Origin: JAANXG01 sp963731035
GTDB lineage: Bacteria > Pseudomonadota > Gammaproteobacteria > Arenicellales > JAANXG01
Assembly: GCA_963731035.1 (NCBI GenBank)
Contig: CAVSUY010000003.1
Coordinates: 62,001-126,000, forward strand
Direction: 5' to 3'
DNA length: 64,000 nucleotides
Both the position numbers and the translations under genes were made by a program. The notes under the pieces are model-generated. The model was not told where the DNA came from. It saw only the letters and a program-made list of their open reading frames with translations, and ran no database searches. This document shows, in pieces, positions 52,071 through 61,135 of this stretch; the stretch's first letter is position 1; every line of letters starts with the position of its first letter.

Positions 52071-52846
52071 CCCTTGGGCGACTGGAACAGCGGCGGATGG
52101 TAGTCCCGTTGTTGCCGTGCCGCCTGCGGATTGGTGTAGTAGATTGTGGCCATTGATTTGCGGCGTATCTCCGGTGGGCACCTGAGAGGCTTTGGGTGTC
52201 CGTGGTATGCTTTTTCGACGTTCAGGAACAACACCGTTCGGTTGAACAGCGGCGCGATCGACTTGCCGCACTCTTGCAGTCCCGCGTCCCATAGCTCCAA
52301 GTCGCCGCCGTATTCCTCTTTCCAGTCATTGTTCAGATAAATCAGCACGCTCAGGGTCCGCTTCAGGCCGAAGAACCGGTGCTGGTTGAAGTCCTCGTGC
52401 AGGTTCAGGTGGCCCCCGGCCAGCACCTGGGTTACGCCCGCCCCGTGGAAGTGGGGATCGGGTATCAGGCCGCGAACGCCGCTGACCAGCTCGCAGAAGC
52501 GTACGAATTCCGCGGAGTTGAGATAGCGCAGGAAGTGCTGGATCGGGGGCGGCAGGGCGTCGTCTCCATTGCTCGCTGCGTACTTGTCCTCATGCTCGCT
52601 GGCCCATTGCGTCCACACTTCGCTGTCGGGGTCGGGGAACACTTCGATAACCTGCTCCAGGACGTGCTCGTCGAAAAGCCCGTCGATCACCACATGGGGA
52701 AAAGGGACGGCGCTCGAGAACTCCGCGCGCTTCTCGATGGCGAGCCTGGCCAGCGCAGGACCCGCCGTGGACACAAAACGCTCCGGGCGCTCCAACCAGG
52801 TCCAATCATTCGTCTTGGTGCTGCTCATGACCGGATTATCCCCCAT
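52067..52846 (-). CDS. 2-oxoglutarate/Fe(II)-dependent oxygenase
   Basis: A 259-residue dioxygenase of the prolyl-4-hydroxylase-like superfamily. The iron ligands are visible as His150-x-Asp152 in HLNLHEDFNQH and a distal His (215 or 217) in AYHGHPKP. Arg228 or Arg229 in PPEIRRKS probably binds 2-oxoglutarate. It likely hydroxylates a sugar, lipid or peptide made by this cluster. The start could be 52846 or 52828. Confidence 0.85.
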   Translation of the reverse strand: MGDNPVMSSTKTNDWTWLERPERFVSTAGPALARLAIEKRAEFSSAVPFPHVVIDGLFDEHVLEQVIEVFPDPDSEVWTQWASEHEDKYAASNGDDALPPPIQHFLRYLNSAEFVRFCELVSGVRGLIPDPHFHGAGVTQVLAGGHLNLHEDFNQHRFFGLKRTLSVLIYLNNDWKEEYGGDLELWDAGLQECGKSIAPLFNRTVLFLNVEKAYHGHPKPLRCPPEIRRKSMATIYYTNPQAARQQRDYHPPLFQSPKG

Positions 52847-52859
52847 GTCGCGCGGTTAG

Positions 52860-54035
52860 TCAGGGCAGCGCCACCACCCGCGGCGTGATGCCAGATTCGG
52901 CGAGCCGCGCGCGGACCTCGGGAAGATACACACCGTTCATAACCAGCACCAGGCCCGGCGGCCGGACCGCCAGCGCTTCGGGTGACGCCACCCGGTGGCC
53001 GGTGACGGGCAGAAAGCTGCCGTGCTTACGTTCGTTGATATCCACCACGCAGTCCACCTCGGGTCCCAGGTTCAATGCGGTCAGGAACGCCACCGCCTTG
53101 GAGCCGCCACCCCAGAGAACGGTTCGCCGGCCGGACCGGCGAGCGTGGAGAATCAGGGCGCGCCATCGTGACTTGGTCGATTCGATGTCGTGTTTGAAGG
53201 CCTGGATCTCCTCCAGGATCTCCGCGTTGTCGTGTGCCGAGGGGGCGGTGCCGGCGCTGGATCGCGCGAAAACTGTCAGGTACTGATCGCCATAGGCGTT
53301 GGATATCTCTTCCACGACGAAGCCGGCATCCGTGAAAAGCAGCGCGAGAGCCCTCTCCGTGAAATACGAGCAGTGCTCATAGTAGACATCCCAGAACGCG
53401 CGTCGCCGATAGATGCGCCCGGCGTCCGGTACCTGGAAGAACACCGGGGTGCCCGCACGGGTCGAGGATTGAGCCAGTGAGCGGTACAGCGTCAGCAGGA
53501 ACCGGCGGGTTTCCCGGATATGCTCCAGGGTCATTTTGCAGCACACCAAATCGGCATCGCCGAGATCCTGGCCGGTGAAGTTCTCGCGCTTCACCACCGT
53601 GCCGGGCGGCAGGGCAATCCGGTTCGGTACGAAAGCCGGATCGAAGCCCATGCCGCGGTTGTCGCCAAGCCGGCACAGGAGAGCCAGAAACTCGCCCTTG
53701 CCGCAGCCGATCTCGACTACCCGTCCGTTGCGCAGCTTGTAGCGCCTGATCAGGTCCGACGCCAGTTCCCGTTGATACCGGTCGAACGTCCGGGAGGCGC
53801 TCTGGGTCTCCTCGCAGCGGCCGTCGTAGTGCATGCGGCGCCCGTCGAAGGCGATATTGGTAGTGAAGGTGCAGGCGGTGCAGAAACCCAGGCGGATGTC
53901 GCCGCGCGGGAAGTCCAGTGCCTCGCGGAGGCTGGATATCAACACCACGCTGTGCACGGGAACGCCGGCTTGCACATAGATCGTTTCGAGTCCGGTAGCG
54001 CCGCAGTTGGGGCACTGCGCATCAGCGGTATTCAT
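52860..54035 (-). CDS. SAM-dependent C-methyltransferase-like protein (first)
   Basis: A 391-residue protein in three parts: a four-cysteine zinc module (Cys8, Cys11, Cys52, Cys55), a class I SAM-binding domain (VVEIGCGKGEF at 106-116), and a C-terminal domain starting RTVLWGGGSKAVAFL. This is the layout of sugar C-3 methyltransferases such as the TylC3 type and of related proteins. It starts within the stop of the second methyltransferase gene (54032-54035), so the two are co-translated. Confidence 0.85.
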   Translation of the reverse strand: MNTADAQCPNCGATGLETIYVQAGVPVHSVVLISSLREALDFPRGDIRLGFCTACTFTTNIAFDGRRMHYDGRCEETQSASRTFDRYQRELASDLIRRYKLRNGRVVEIGCGKGEFLALLCRLGDNRGMGFDPAFVPNRIALPPGTVVKRENFTGQDLGDADLVCCKMTLEHIRETRRFLLTLYRSLAQSSTRAGTPVFFQVPDAGRIYRRRAFWDVYYEHCSYFTERALALLFTDAGFVVEEISNAYGDQYLTVFARSSAGTAPSAHDNAEILEEIQAFKHDIESTKSRWRALILHARRSGRRTVLWGGGSKAVAFLTALNLGPEVDCVVDINERKHGSFLPVTGHRVASPEALAVRPPGLVLVMNGVYLPEVRARLAESGITPRVVALP

Positions 54036-55306
54036 GGCGATGCCGGTATGATCTCAAGTCTCGGCAGCGGCACGATGATCTGTCCGCCGGCCTCGAGGTA
54101 GGGCCGCTGCTGTGGGAGGATTTCGTCGCGCAGGTTCCAGGCGAGCAGCAGCAGGTAGTCGGGCCGGTCGGATGCCAGTATCGTGGGATCACGGATCTCG
54201 AGACGCGCTCCCGGCAGGTACTTGCCATGCTTGTAGGGGTTGCTGTCCACAACGTAATCGAGGATGGATACGTCGATTCCACACAAGTGCAGGAGAGTCG
54301 TGGCCTTCGCCGCCGCACCGTAGGCCGCTACGCGCTTGCCTTCCCGATGCAGATCCTGAAGCAGCCGCTTCAATCCTCCCGCGAGCTCGACGGCCTGCCG
54401 CGCGAAGTCGCGGCAGCGGTCCGCATCGAGCGGATCCGACGCCCGCTCCTCCTCGAGCATCCGGGCGACCGCGGCCGAGGGCTTTCGGTTCTTCCCTATG
54501 TAGCAGCGCAGGGACCCGCCGTGAGTCGATAAACGACGTACGTCATGGATCTGAAATTCCTGAGCCGCCATCAGCCGCACCAGCGGCGCCAACGCAAAAT
54601 AGCACAGGTGCTGGTGGTATACGGTATCGAACTCGCAAGCCTCTATCAGGTCCCGGGCGTAAGGCACCTCGATCACCAGCGTGCCCGCGGGCTTGAGAAT
54701 CCGGGACAGGCCCCGGACGAATCCGCGCAGGTCGGGAACGTGGGCGAGAACGTTGTTGGCCAGCACCAGGTCCCCGAACTGTCCCTGCCGCGCCAGGTCG
54801 GCGGCGAGATCTTCGTCGAAGAACTCCCGGCGCGTCGGGATGCCCGCCCTTGTCGCGGCGTCGGCAGGCGGTCCCGCAGGATCGATCCCCAGCACCGGAA
54901 TGCCCGCGTCCTTGAAGTTACGCAGCATGTAACCGTCATTGCTGGCGATCTCAACGACGCTCGACTCCGGGCCCAGGGTCAGGCTGTCGATCAGCTCCAG
55001 GGCGTTGTCCCGGCAGTGGGTGAGCCAGGATGCCGAGGTCGAGGAGAAATACGGGTAGCGTGGACTGAACAGAACGTGCGGGTCCACCGTCTCCCGGATC
55101 TGCAATAAGCTGCATTCGGGGCACAATGCCAACGACAGGGGAGCGCGGGGCTCGGGCCGGCCGAGCTCGTTGGCCTCCAGCAGGCCGTCCGCGATCGGCG
55201 AGGCCCCATATTCCAGGACGTCCCGCAAGTCGCCCGTCCCGCACGCCCGGCACCGGGATTCGACGCGATAGAGCACCGAATTGGCCGTAGTTCCATCAGC
55301 GGTCAT
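54032..55306 (-). CDS. SAM-dependent C-methyltransferase-like protein (second)
   Basis: A 424-residue protein with the same layout as its neighbour: zinc module (Cys19, Cys22, Cys62, Cys65), SAM domain (VVEIASNDGYML at 117-128), and C-terminal domain with VAAYGAAAKATTLLHLCG and VDSNPYKHGKYLPG. It is closer than the first to the well-studied sugar C-methyltransferases, including the YHQHLCYF stretch near the active site. Overlaps the epimerase gene by 11 bases. Confidence 0.88.
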   Translation of the reverse strand: MTADGTTANSVLYRVESRCRACGTGDLRDVLEYGASPIADGLLEANELGRPEPRAPLSLALCPECSLLQIRETVDPHVLFSPRYPYFSSTSASWLTHCRDNALELIDSLTLGPESSVVEIASNDGYMLRNFKDAGIPVLGIDPAGPPADAATRAGIPTRREFFDEDLAADLARQGQFGDLVLANNVLAHVPDLRGFVRGLSRILKPAGTLVIEVPYARDLIEACEFDTVYHQHLCYFALAPLVRLMAAQEFQIHDVRRLSTHGGSLRCYIGKNRKPSAAVARMLEEERASDPLDADRCRDFARQAVELAGGLKRLLQDLHREGKRVAAYGAAAKATTLLHLCGIDVSILDYVVDSNPYKHGKYLPGARLEIRDPTILASDRPDYLLLLAWNLRDEILPQQRPYLEAGGQIIVPLPRLEIIPASP

Positions 55307-56333
55307 GTGGGGCGACCCAGTACAGGTCCTGATCCAGTCGCCCGCTGGAAATTAGTTGTTGCACATGGGCGATGCGACTGAACCCGGCTCCCTCGAAGTC
55401 GGCAGGCTTCACGGGCTGCTCGCGCAGCGCAGCGTGCAGCTCCGCGGCACCCTGCTCGACGGTGCAACAGGGCTTGAAGGCTTCGAGCCGCCGCTGGATC
55501 TTGTCGCAGTCGACGCGGTAGTTGCGGCGATCGGGAGTGGCGCTGATCGAGTACTCGATACGAGAACCCTGAACGGCGTGCCGGACTACCTCGGCCAGCT
55601 CGTGGACGCGGAAGTTCTGGCTCGTTACCCCGACATTAAACGCCTCATTGTGAACGATGCTCCTGGGCGCCTCCAGTATCGCGCAGTACGCGCGGGCCAC
55701 GTCGCTGACGTGCACTAGCGGCCGCCAGGAGCGGCCGTCGCTCTTCAGGTGGACCACGCCTGTTGACGCGGCCCAGGCTACGAGATTGTTCAGCACTAGA
55801 TCGAAGCGGATGCGCGGCGAGACGCCGTAGACGGTGCCGGCGCGGATATGGGTGGGCGAGAATCGCTCCCCGGCCAGGAGCGACAGCTCCTGTTCTGCGC
55901 GAGTCTTCGAAGCCCCGTAGGGCGTGACAGGACTGATGGGGGAATCTTCATCCAGCATGGTGTCCGTGGCGCTGCCGTAGACACTGCATGATGAGGCGAA
56001 CAGGAACCGCGTCACGCCGGCGCCGACTGCGTGCCTGGCCAGCGCCACGGTGGCGCGGTGATTGATGGCATAAGTGAGCCCGGGCTCATAGTTGCCCAGT
56101 GGATCGTTGGACAGCCCGGCCAGGTGGATCACCGCGTCGAAGCCTTCCAGATCGGCCGGCGCCAGCGCCCGGATGTCCTTGGCAAGATTCGGTACCGTAG
56201 CAGTCTCACCGACGAATCGACAGGCATCGAACAAGCCGACGTCGCAGCCGGTCACCTCGTGCCCACGCTGCAACAGGGCGGGGACGAGAGCCGCGCCGAT
56301 GTACCCTTCGTGACCGGTCACGAGTACGCGCAT
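55296..56333 (-). CDS. NAD-dependent sugar epimerase/dehydratase
   Basis: A 345-residue extended short-chain dehydrogenase. The NAD-binding GHEGYIGAAL is at the N-terminus, the catalytic YGASK is near residue 145, and SSCSVYG supplies the Ser. It probably acts on the CDP-sugar made by the next gene, as a 4,6-dehydratase, epimerase or ketoreductase. Residues do not settle which. I start at the ATG at 56333, 2 bases after the cytidylyltransferase stop; a frame back to 56417 is an unsupported extension. Confidence 0.88.
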   Translation of the reverse strand: MRVLVTGHEGYIGAALVPALLQRGHEVTGCDVGLFDACRFVGETATVPNLAKDIRALAPADLEGFDAVIHLAGLSNDPLGNYEPGLTYAINHRATVALARHAVGAGVTRFLFASSCSVYGSATDTMLDEDSPISPVTPYGASKTRAEQELSLLAGERFSPTHIRAGTVYGVSPRIRFDLVLNNLVAWAASTGVVHLKSDGRSWRPLVHVSDVARAYCAILEAPRSIVHNEAFNVGVTSQNFRVHELAEVVRHAVQGSRIEYSISATPDRRNYRVDCDKIQRRLEAFKPCCTVEQGAAELHAALREQPVKPADFEGAGFSRIAHVQQLISSGRLDQDLYWVAPHDR

Positions 56334-56335
56334 GG

Positions 56336-57040
56336 TCAGGTCCAGATCCGCCACGGCGGGGTCCCGCTCAACCAGAGCGCCTCGAGCAGCTCCCGCTCGT
56401 GCAGCGTGTCGACGCATTGCCAGAAGCCCTCGTGGCGGTAGGCCATCAGCTCTCCGTTGCGGATCAACTGCCGCATGGGCTCATCCTCCCACTGGTCGGC
56501 GTCGCCCCGGATGTGGTCCGCAACACTGGGTTCCAGCACGAAGTAGGCGCCGTTGATCCATTCGGAGCTGTCGGGTTTCTTCTCGGAGAAACCGGTCACC
56601 GCCTGGCCGTGCAGGAACAGACGGCCGAACCTCGGCGGTGGATGCACCGCGGTGACCGTCGCCTTGCGACCGTGGCTGCGGTGAAAGGATAACAACGCTT
56701 TGAGGTCGACATCCGCGACGGCGTCTCCCCATGTCATCATGAAAGTTGTGTCGCCAAGAAGCGGCAACAGACGCCTCACGCGGCCACCGACTGCGGTATC
56801 CAACCCGGTATCGACCACCTGCACCCGGCAGTCCAGGGGATTGCGCTCGAAATAGTCGCGAATGACCTCGCCGCGGTAGCCGCCGGCGATGACGAAATCG
56901 TCAAAGCCATGGTGCAGGTAATGCTTGACGATGTGCCAGAGGAGGGGGCGGCCGGCGATTGTGACCATGGGCTTAGGTTTGTCCCGGGTCTCCTCGAGCA
57001 GCCTGCGTCCTCGTCCCCCCGCGAGAATCACGACTTTCAT
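56336..57040 (-). CDS. rfbF: Glucose-1-phosphate cytidylyltransferase, RfbF-like
   Basis: A 234-residue nucleotidyltransferase that activates glucose-1-phosphate with CTP, the entry to CDP-deoxysugars. The N-terminal LAGGRGRRLLEETRDKPKPM is the nucleotide-binding signature, and GTP/CTP-type loops include FMMTWGDAVADVD and SEWINGAYFVLEP. First gene of the leftward sugar cluster (five genes, with overlaps or very short gaps). Confidence 0.9.
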   Translation of the reverse strand: MKVVILAGGRGRRLLEETRDKPKPMVTIAGRPLLWHIVKHYLHHGFDDFVIAGGYRGEVIRDYFERNPLDCRVQVVDTGLDTAVGGRVRRLLPLLGDTTFMMTWGDAVADVDLKALLSFHRSHGRKATVTAVHPPPRFGRLFLHGQAVTGFSEKKPDSSEWINGAYFVLEPSVADHIRGDADQWEDEPMRQLIRNGELMAYRHEGFWQCVDTLHERELLEALWLSGTPPWRIWT

Positions 57041-57723
57041 CAGATCTTGTCGGCCGGTGTTACGTGGTCAGACCACACCAGTGTACAACAACGGCTCGCC
57101 CCGGTAGGGGGGATCGCCACGCTGTGGGCCCGTCTACGCCTCCCAAGCTTGGAGACTCCCGCAGCATTAAGGAATGCTTAAGGTTACGTGCGTACGCTCA
57201 ACCTTAAGGCTGCAACGACTCTTAACAATTTCATGATTCGCGTCCTGCATGGATTTACAGTTGGTACTGCTCCTGTCCTGGTACGGTCAGGCGCTTTCGG
57301 CCGCGACATCGCCCCCCTCTGTGTCCGATGCGGTCAGTTCCGAATCGTCTGGTATCTCGACCTCGTCCACGGTGCCCCATGGACCGACTGAGAACCGGAT
57401 CTCAAATGAAGCATTTGTCGATGCGGATGACGAGCCGTCGATCAAGCAGGGAAGTACCCACGCTGATGGATGGCATCTGCCGCGTCGTCTCACGCTGGTT
57501 AATTTCGCGGCGCCACATCCTTCCCGGGTCGCCGCCACGTTCTTGAATCTGACCCCGGTCTACCTCTTGACCGACCGCTTCAGGTTATAGGGACGCCGCG
57601 TGTCCGGCTGCGCCTGCCGGCACGCGCTGTACCGGTCTTCAGCATTCCGGAGGCCGGGTTCGAGCGGGGAGTGTTTCCTGCATCGACCAGAACAACCTAC
57701 AAACGAATTTAAGGAGCGCTATC
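57041..57723. other. 683-base region between the sugar cluster and the cytochrome-barrel gene
   Basis: Divergent control region. It contains an inverted repeat GTGGTC-A-GACCAC (57064-57076), a small hairpin AGCATT/AATGCT (57163-57168 and 57173-57178), and a 9-base inverted repeat CTTAAGGTT/AACCTTAAG (57177-57185 and 57200-57208). An open frame at 57249-57590 has low-complexity content and no ribosome-binding site. I see no RNA gene. Confidence 0.5.
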
Positions 57724-59002
57724 ATGCGTACGCAATCCACTGTGAGAGGGCTGCTGCTGTCCATTGGCGGCACGTTGCTCTCATTTACACTGGTGCCGGC
57801 CGCACACGCGGTACCGTCATTTGCCCGCCAGACGGGGCAGACCTGTGCCACCTGCCACACGGCTTTTCCGCAGCTTACGGCCTTCGGGCGCCAGTTCAAG
57901 CTGCGGGGCTATACCCTGAGCTCGGCGAAGCAGGTCAAGAGCGAGGGGCTGGACATCGGCCTGTGGGCGCCGCTGTCGATGATGATCCAGACCAACTGGA
58001 GCCAGCTGAAGAAGTCACCGGAGCCGGGCAGCGACAATTCGAAGTTCCTGCTGCCCTCCCAGCTCAGCATTTTCTACGCCGGGGGCATCACCGATAAGAC
58101 GGGGGCGTTCGTCCAGGTCACGGCGGAGAGCGGCCAGGGTTTCAGCCAGGACAACACGGATATCCGCTTTGCCGACTCCGGCAGCATGGGCATCTACGGG
58201 GCTTCCCTCAACAACAACCCCACGGTGCAGGATCCCTGGAACAGCACGCCGGTATGGGGCTTTCCCTGGTTTGAGGCCGGCTATGGCTATGAGTATCCCC
58301 ACGCCGTGATCGGCGCCGTGGGCGGTGCCGTGGCGGGTCTGACCGGTTACGGCTTCTGGAACAATCATATCTACACGGAGTTCGGCGGCTACATGGCGGC
58401 CAACAGTGTCGGTAAGGATGGGCCCAGCACCGACGGCGGCAAAGTCATCAAGGGGACCGCGCCATACTGGCGCCTGGCCTATGCCCAGGAGTCGGGCAAG
58501 ATGAACTGGGAAGTGGGCACCTTCGGTCTGCATGCCGAGATCCCGACCAATGGCTTTGGCGGCGCCCAGGACAAGATCACCGACGCCGCGCTGGACGCGC
58601 AGCTTCAATGGAACATGGGGGACAGCAACCTGACCCTGGACGGCAACTACATCCACGAGGCGCAGACCCTGGACGCCACCTCTCCCGGTGACAGCAGTCA
58701 GCACCTGGATACGATGAGGGTGGATCTCACCTGGTACAGCAAGCAGACCTACGGATTCACCGTTGGCTATCGCGGCGCCCAGGTCGTCCTCCGGGGCCGT
58801 CAGCAGCAGCGACGACATTACCGAGGGCTTCGCCGATCCCGGCAAGCAGAACTCGGATGCCTTCCTGTTCCAGCTGGACTACACCCCCTTCCTCAACACC
58901 CGCTTCGCCCTGCAGTACACCGACTACGCGAAGCTCGGGGGGACCACCTCCGGCGCCTCCGACCACAACCAGCTCATGCTGGGGGCCTGGTTCCTGTTTT
59001 GA
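57724..59002 (+). CDS. Monoheme cytochrome fused to a beta-barrel, frameshifted
   Basis: An outer-membrane protein candidate. It has a signal peptide (1-29, ending AHA), then VPSFARQTGQTCATCHTAFPQLTAFG with one heme site (Cys41-x-x-Cys44-His45), then about 370 residues of alternating polar and hydrophobic strands. The final residue of the repaired frame is Phe (LGAWFLF), as in outer-membrane barrels. The last 70 residues are in another frame; removing one C of the CCC at 58778-58780 joins them. This layout is that of the Cyc2-like cytochrome-porins but also of a wider group of uncharacterised proteins. An AAGGAG site precedes the ATG, and a terminator follows. Confidence 0.8.
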
Positions 59003-59044
59003 GAAGGTTGCAGGATACGTAGCTCACCCTGCGTGAAAACGACG

Positions 59045-59084
59045 GGGCGGCGGACTGTGGTGCCGGTCCGCCGCCCTTGTTGTT
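59045..59084 (+). terminator. Terminator after the cytochrome-barrel gene
   Basis: GGGCGGCGGAC (59045-59055) and GTCCGCCGCCC (59066-59076) form a perfect 11-base stem, followed by TTGTTGTT. Confidence 0.85.
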
Positions 59085-59112
59085 GCCCGGCGGGATTCCG
59101 ACGCCCGATGCG

Positions 59113-59638
59113 GGAAACGCCTGGCGGCGATCGAGGTGGTCTCCCGTGTATGATTGCACGACGACCCAGGCCACGCGTCCACCGGCATGCCCTTGATCTA
59201 TTCGCAAGCATTCGAGCCGCTGTTTTCACAATTCGACGGTAAGCGCATCGGCTACGTGCAGCTGGACGGCAACGTGGGCGACGCGATGATCACCGATGCG
59301 ACGCTCTTTCTTCTGAATACCTTCAGGATACCGTTCACGTGGATTCGGCCGAAGCAGGTATTTGACAAGGAACTCCCGGAAGACATCGATGAGCTGCTGG
59401 TCTCGGGCGGCGGCAACCTCGGCGCCCTGTATCCGGCATGCTACCGGCTGCGCAGGGCCGCGCTCGAATGCGGCCTTCCGGTGACTGTATTGTCTCAGAG
59501 CTTCGCCAGCTTCGATGAGGATCTGTCGGCTTGCAAACGGGTGTACGTGCGGGAAACAGCGAGCCTCGCTGTCGACCCCTCGTTTCAATTGATGCCGGAT
59601 CTCGCACTTGGCTTCGATGTCGTGAATGCGGTTCAATG
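59113..59638 (+). repeat. 526-bp segmental duplication, upstream copy
   Basis: Identical to 61681-62206 except for about six substitutions and no gaps (constant offset 2,568 bases). It covers the 74 bases before the start codon and the first 151 codons of the fusion-protein gene. Confidence 0.95.
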
Positions 59639-59657
59639 TCTCAGGGCATCGGAATAG
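59187..59657 (+). pseudogene. Truncated copy of the pyruvyl-transferase/PqqD/PP-loop gene
   Basis: 156 codons. The first 150 are nearly identical to the gene at 61755 (with the GNVGDAMI and SGGGNLGALYP stretches); after NAVQC the sequence changes and the frame stops within five codons. It lacks the rest of domain one and both other domains, so it is unlikely to be functional. It keeps the same start and upstream region, so it may still be transcribed. Confidence 0.9.
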
Positions 59658-59707
59658 ACAATACGACGATGCACCACGGCTTCAATAACTGAACACGGAT
59701 CAGAACA

Positions 59708-61135
59708 ATGACACGCTCCCATAAGGTCATCCTCTTCATTGCCGGTGGGTTGGCTGGGTTGTTCGTCCTCATCGTAGTGAGCCTGTATTTTTTCGTGAAC
59801 ACCACGGCCAACAAGACAAGGCTGGAGACAGCCGCTTCGAGGGCCTTGGGCATGGAAATCAAAGTCGGCGGCCGATTGGGAGTCGACTTTTTTCCGGGCT
59901 TGCGCGTCACGTTGAAGGATGTGCGCATCCGTAACCGGGGCGCGGATGTTGCCTCAGCGAAGTCGGCCATCCTGCATATTGTCCTCCTTCCGCTGCTTCG
60001 CTACGAAGTCCGTATCAAAGAAATCGACCTGACGTCACCCACGATCTTCATCAAGCAGGGCGACGACGGTACGTTTAACTTCGGGACATCGGAGCAGGGC
60101 GGAGGAACATTTCCTGCCATTGACGTGGGAAAGATTTCTTTCACGGATGGAACGCTCCACTATGCAGACAAACTGACCGGGGCAGAATTCGAGGCCGTGC
60201 GCTGCAACCTGGACCTGCGCCGTCTACGCCCCTCGGGTGAGGGAAATTCGGACCCGTTGCAGCACCTCTCCGCGACGGGACGGTTCGCCTGCGGATCGAT
60301 CAGGACCAAGACGCTCGTGGTGTCCGACTTGGCGTTTTCGATCGCCGGGAAGGACGGGGTGTTTGATCTCAAACCGCTTACTATGGGTATTTTCGGCGCG
60401 CAGGCCTCGGGGGACGTCCAGGCAGATTTTTCAGGCGCCGTTCCTCATTACCACGTCAACTACGTCCTGCCAAAGTTTCGCATCGAGGAGTTCCTAAAGA
60501 CCCTGTCGCCAAACGCGGCCGCACACGGGACGATGGATTTCGACGCAAACCTGACCTTGGAGGGAAAGACCATGGGCGAGATGAAACGGAGTGCGGACGG
60601 TGAGATCTCGCTGCGTGGCGAAAACATCACGCTGGAGGGTCGAGACCTGGACCAGGATCTCTCCCGGTTCGAGTCCAGTCAGAGTTTTAACCTCGTGGAC
60701 GTGGGCGCCTTCTTCTTCGCCGGCCCCGTGGGGTTGGTGGTCACCAAAGGCTACAACTTCGCGAGCATCTTCCAGGGTTCGGGGGGCAGCAGCACAATCC
60801 GAGCGCTCGTCTCCAACTGGCGGGTTGAGCACGGGGTGGCGCAGGCTCAGGATGCCGCCATGGCGACGAAGGAGAACCGGATCGCGCTCAAAGGAAAGCT
60901 CGATTTTGTTAACGATCAATTCGATGACGTGACCATCGCGTTGATCGACGCCAATGGGTGCACCAAGGTGCGGCAAAAGATCAGCGGTCCGTTCCAGAAG
61001 CCTGTAGTGGAACGGCCGAACATCTTCAAATCCATCGCCGGTCCGGTGCTCAAGTTGCTCAAGAAGGGAAGAGACCTCTTTCCTGGAGGAGAGTGTGAAG
61101 CGTTCTACGGTGGCTCGGTGAAGGCGCCGAAATGA
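59708..61135 (+). CDS. AsmA-family protein
   Basis: A 475-residue envelope protein with one N-terminal membrane helix (residues 6-30) and an AsmA domain (NKTRLETAASRALGMEIKVGGRLGVDFFPGLRVTLKDVRI), then repeated beta segments and a C-terminal AsmA_2-like region. Proteins of this superfamily are thought to form grooved bridges that carry phospholipids across the periplasm; this one is short. It sits between the two copies of the 526-bp repeat and looks somewhat less GC-rich than its neighbours, suggesting that it arrived as an insertion. Confidence 0.85.
   Translation: MTRSHKVILFIAGGLAGLFVLIVVSLYFFVNTTANKTRLETAASRALGMEIKVGGRLGVDFFPGLRVTLKDVRIRNRGADVASAKSAILHIVLLPLLRYEVRIKEIDLTSPTIFIKQGDDGTFNFGTSEQGGGTFPAIDVGKISFTDGTLHYADKLTGAEFEAVRCNLDLRRLRPSGEGNSDPLQHLSATGRFACGSIRTKTLVVSDLAFSIAGKDGVFDLKPLTMGIFGAQASGDVQADFSGAVPHYHVNYVLPKFRIEEFLKTLSPNAAAHGTMDFDANLTLEGKTMGEMKRSADGEISLRGENITLEGRDLDQDLSRFESSQSFNLVDVGAFFFAGPVGLVVTKGYNFASIFQGSGGSSTIRALVSNWRVEHGVAQAQDAAMATKENRIALKGKLDFVNDQFDDVTIALIDANGCTKVRQKISGPFQKPVVERPNIFKSIAGPVLKLLKKGRDLFPGGECEAFYGGSVKAPK

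Noticed and set aside
57249..57590. 113-codon open frame in the region before the cytochrome-barrel gene
   Set aside because: Ser/Thr-rich low-complexity sequence, no ribosome-binding site and no recognisable domain.
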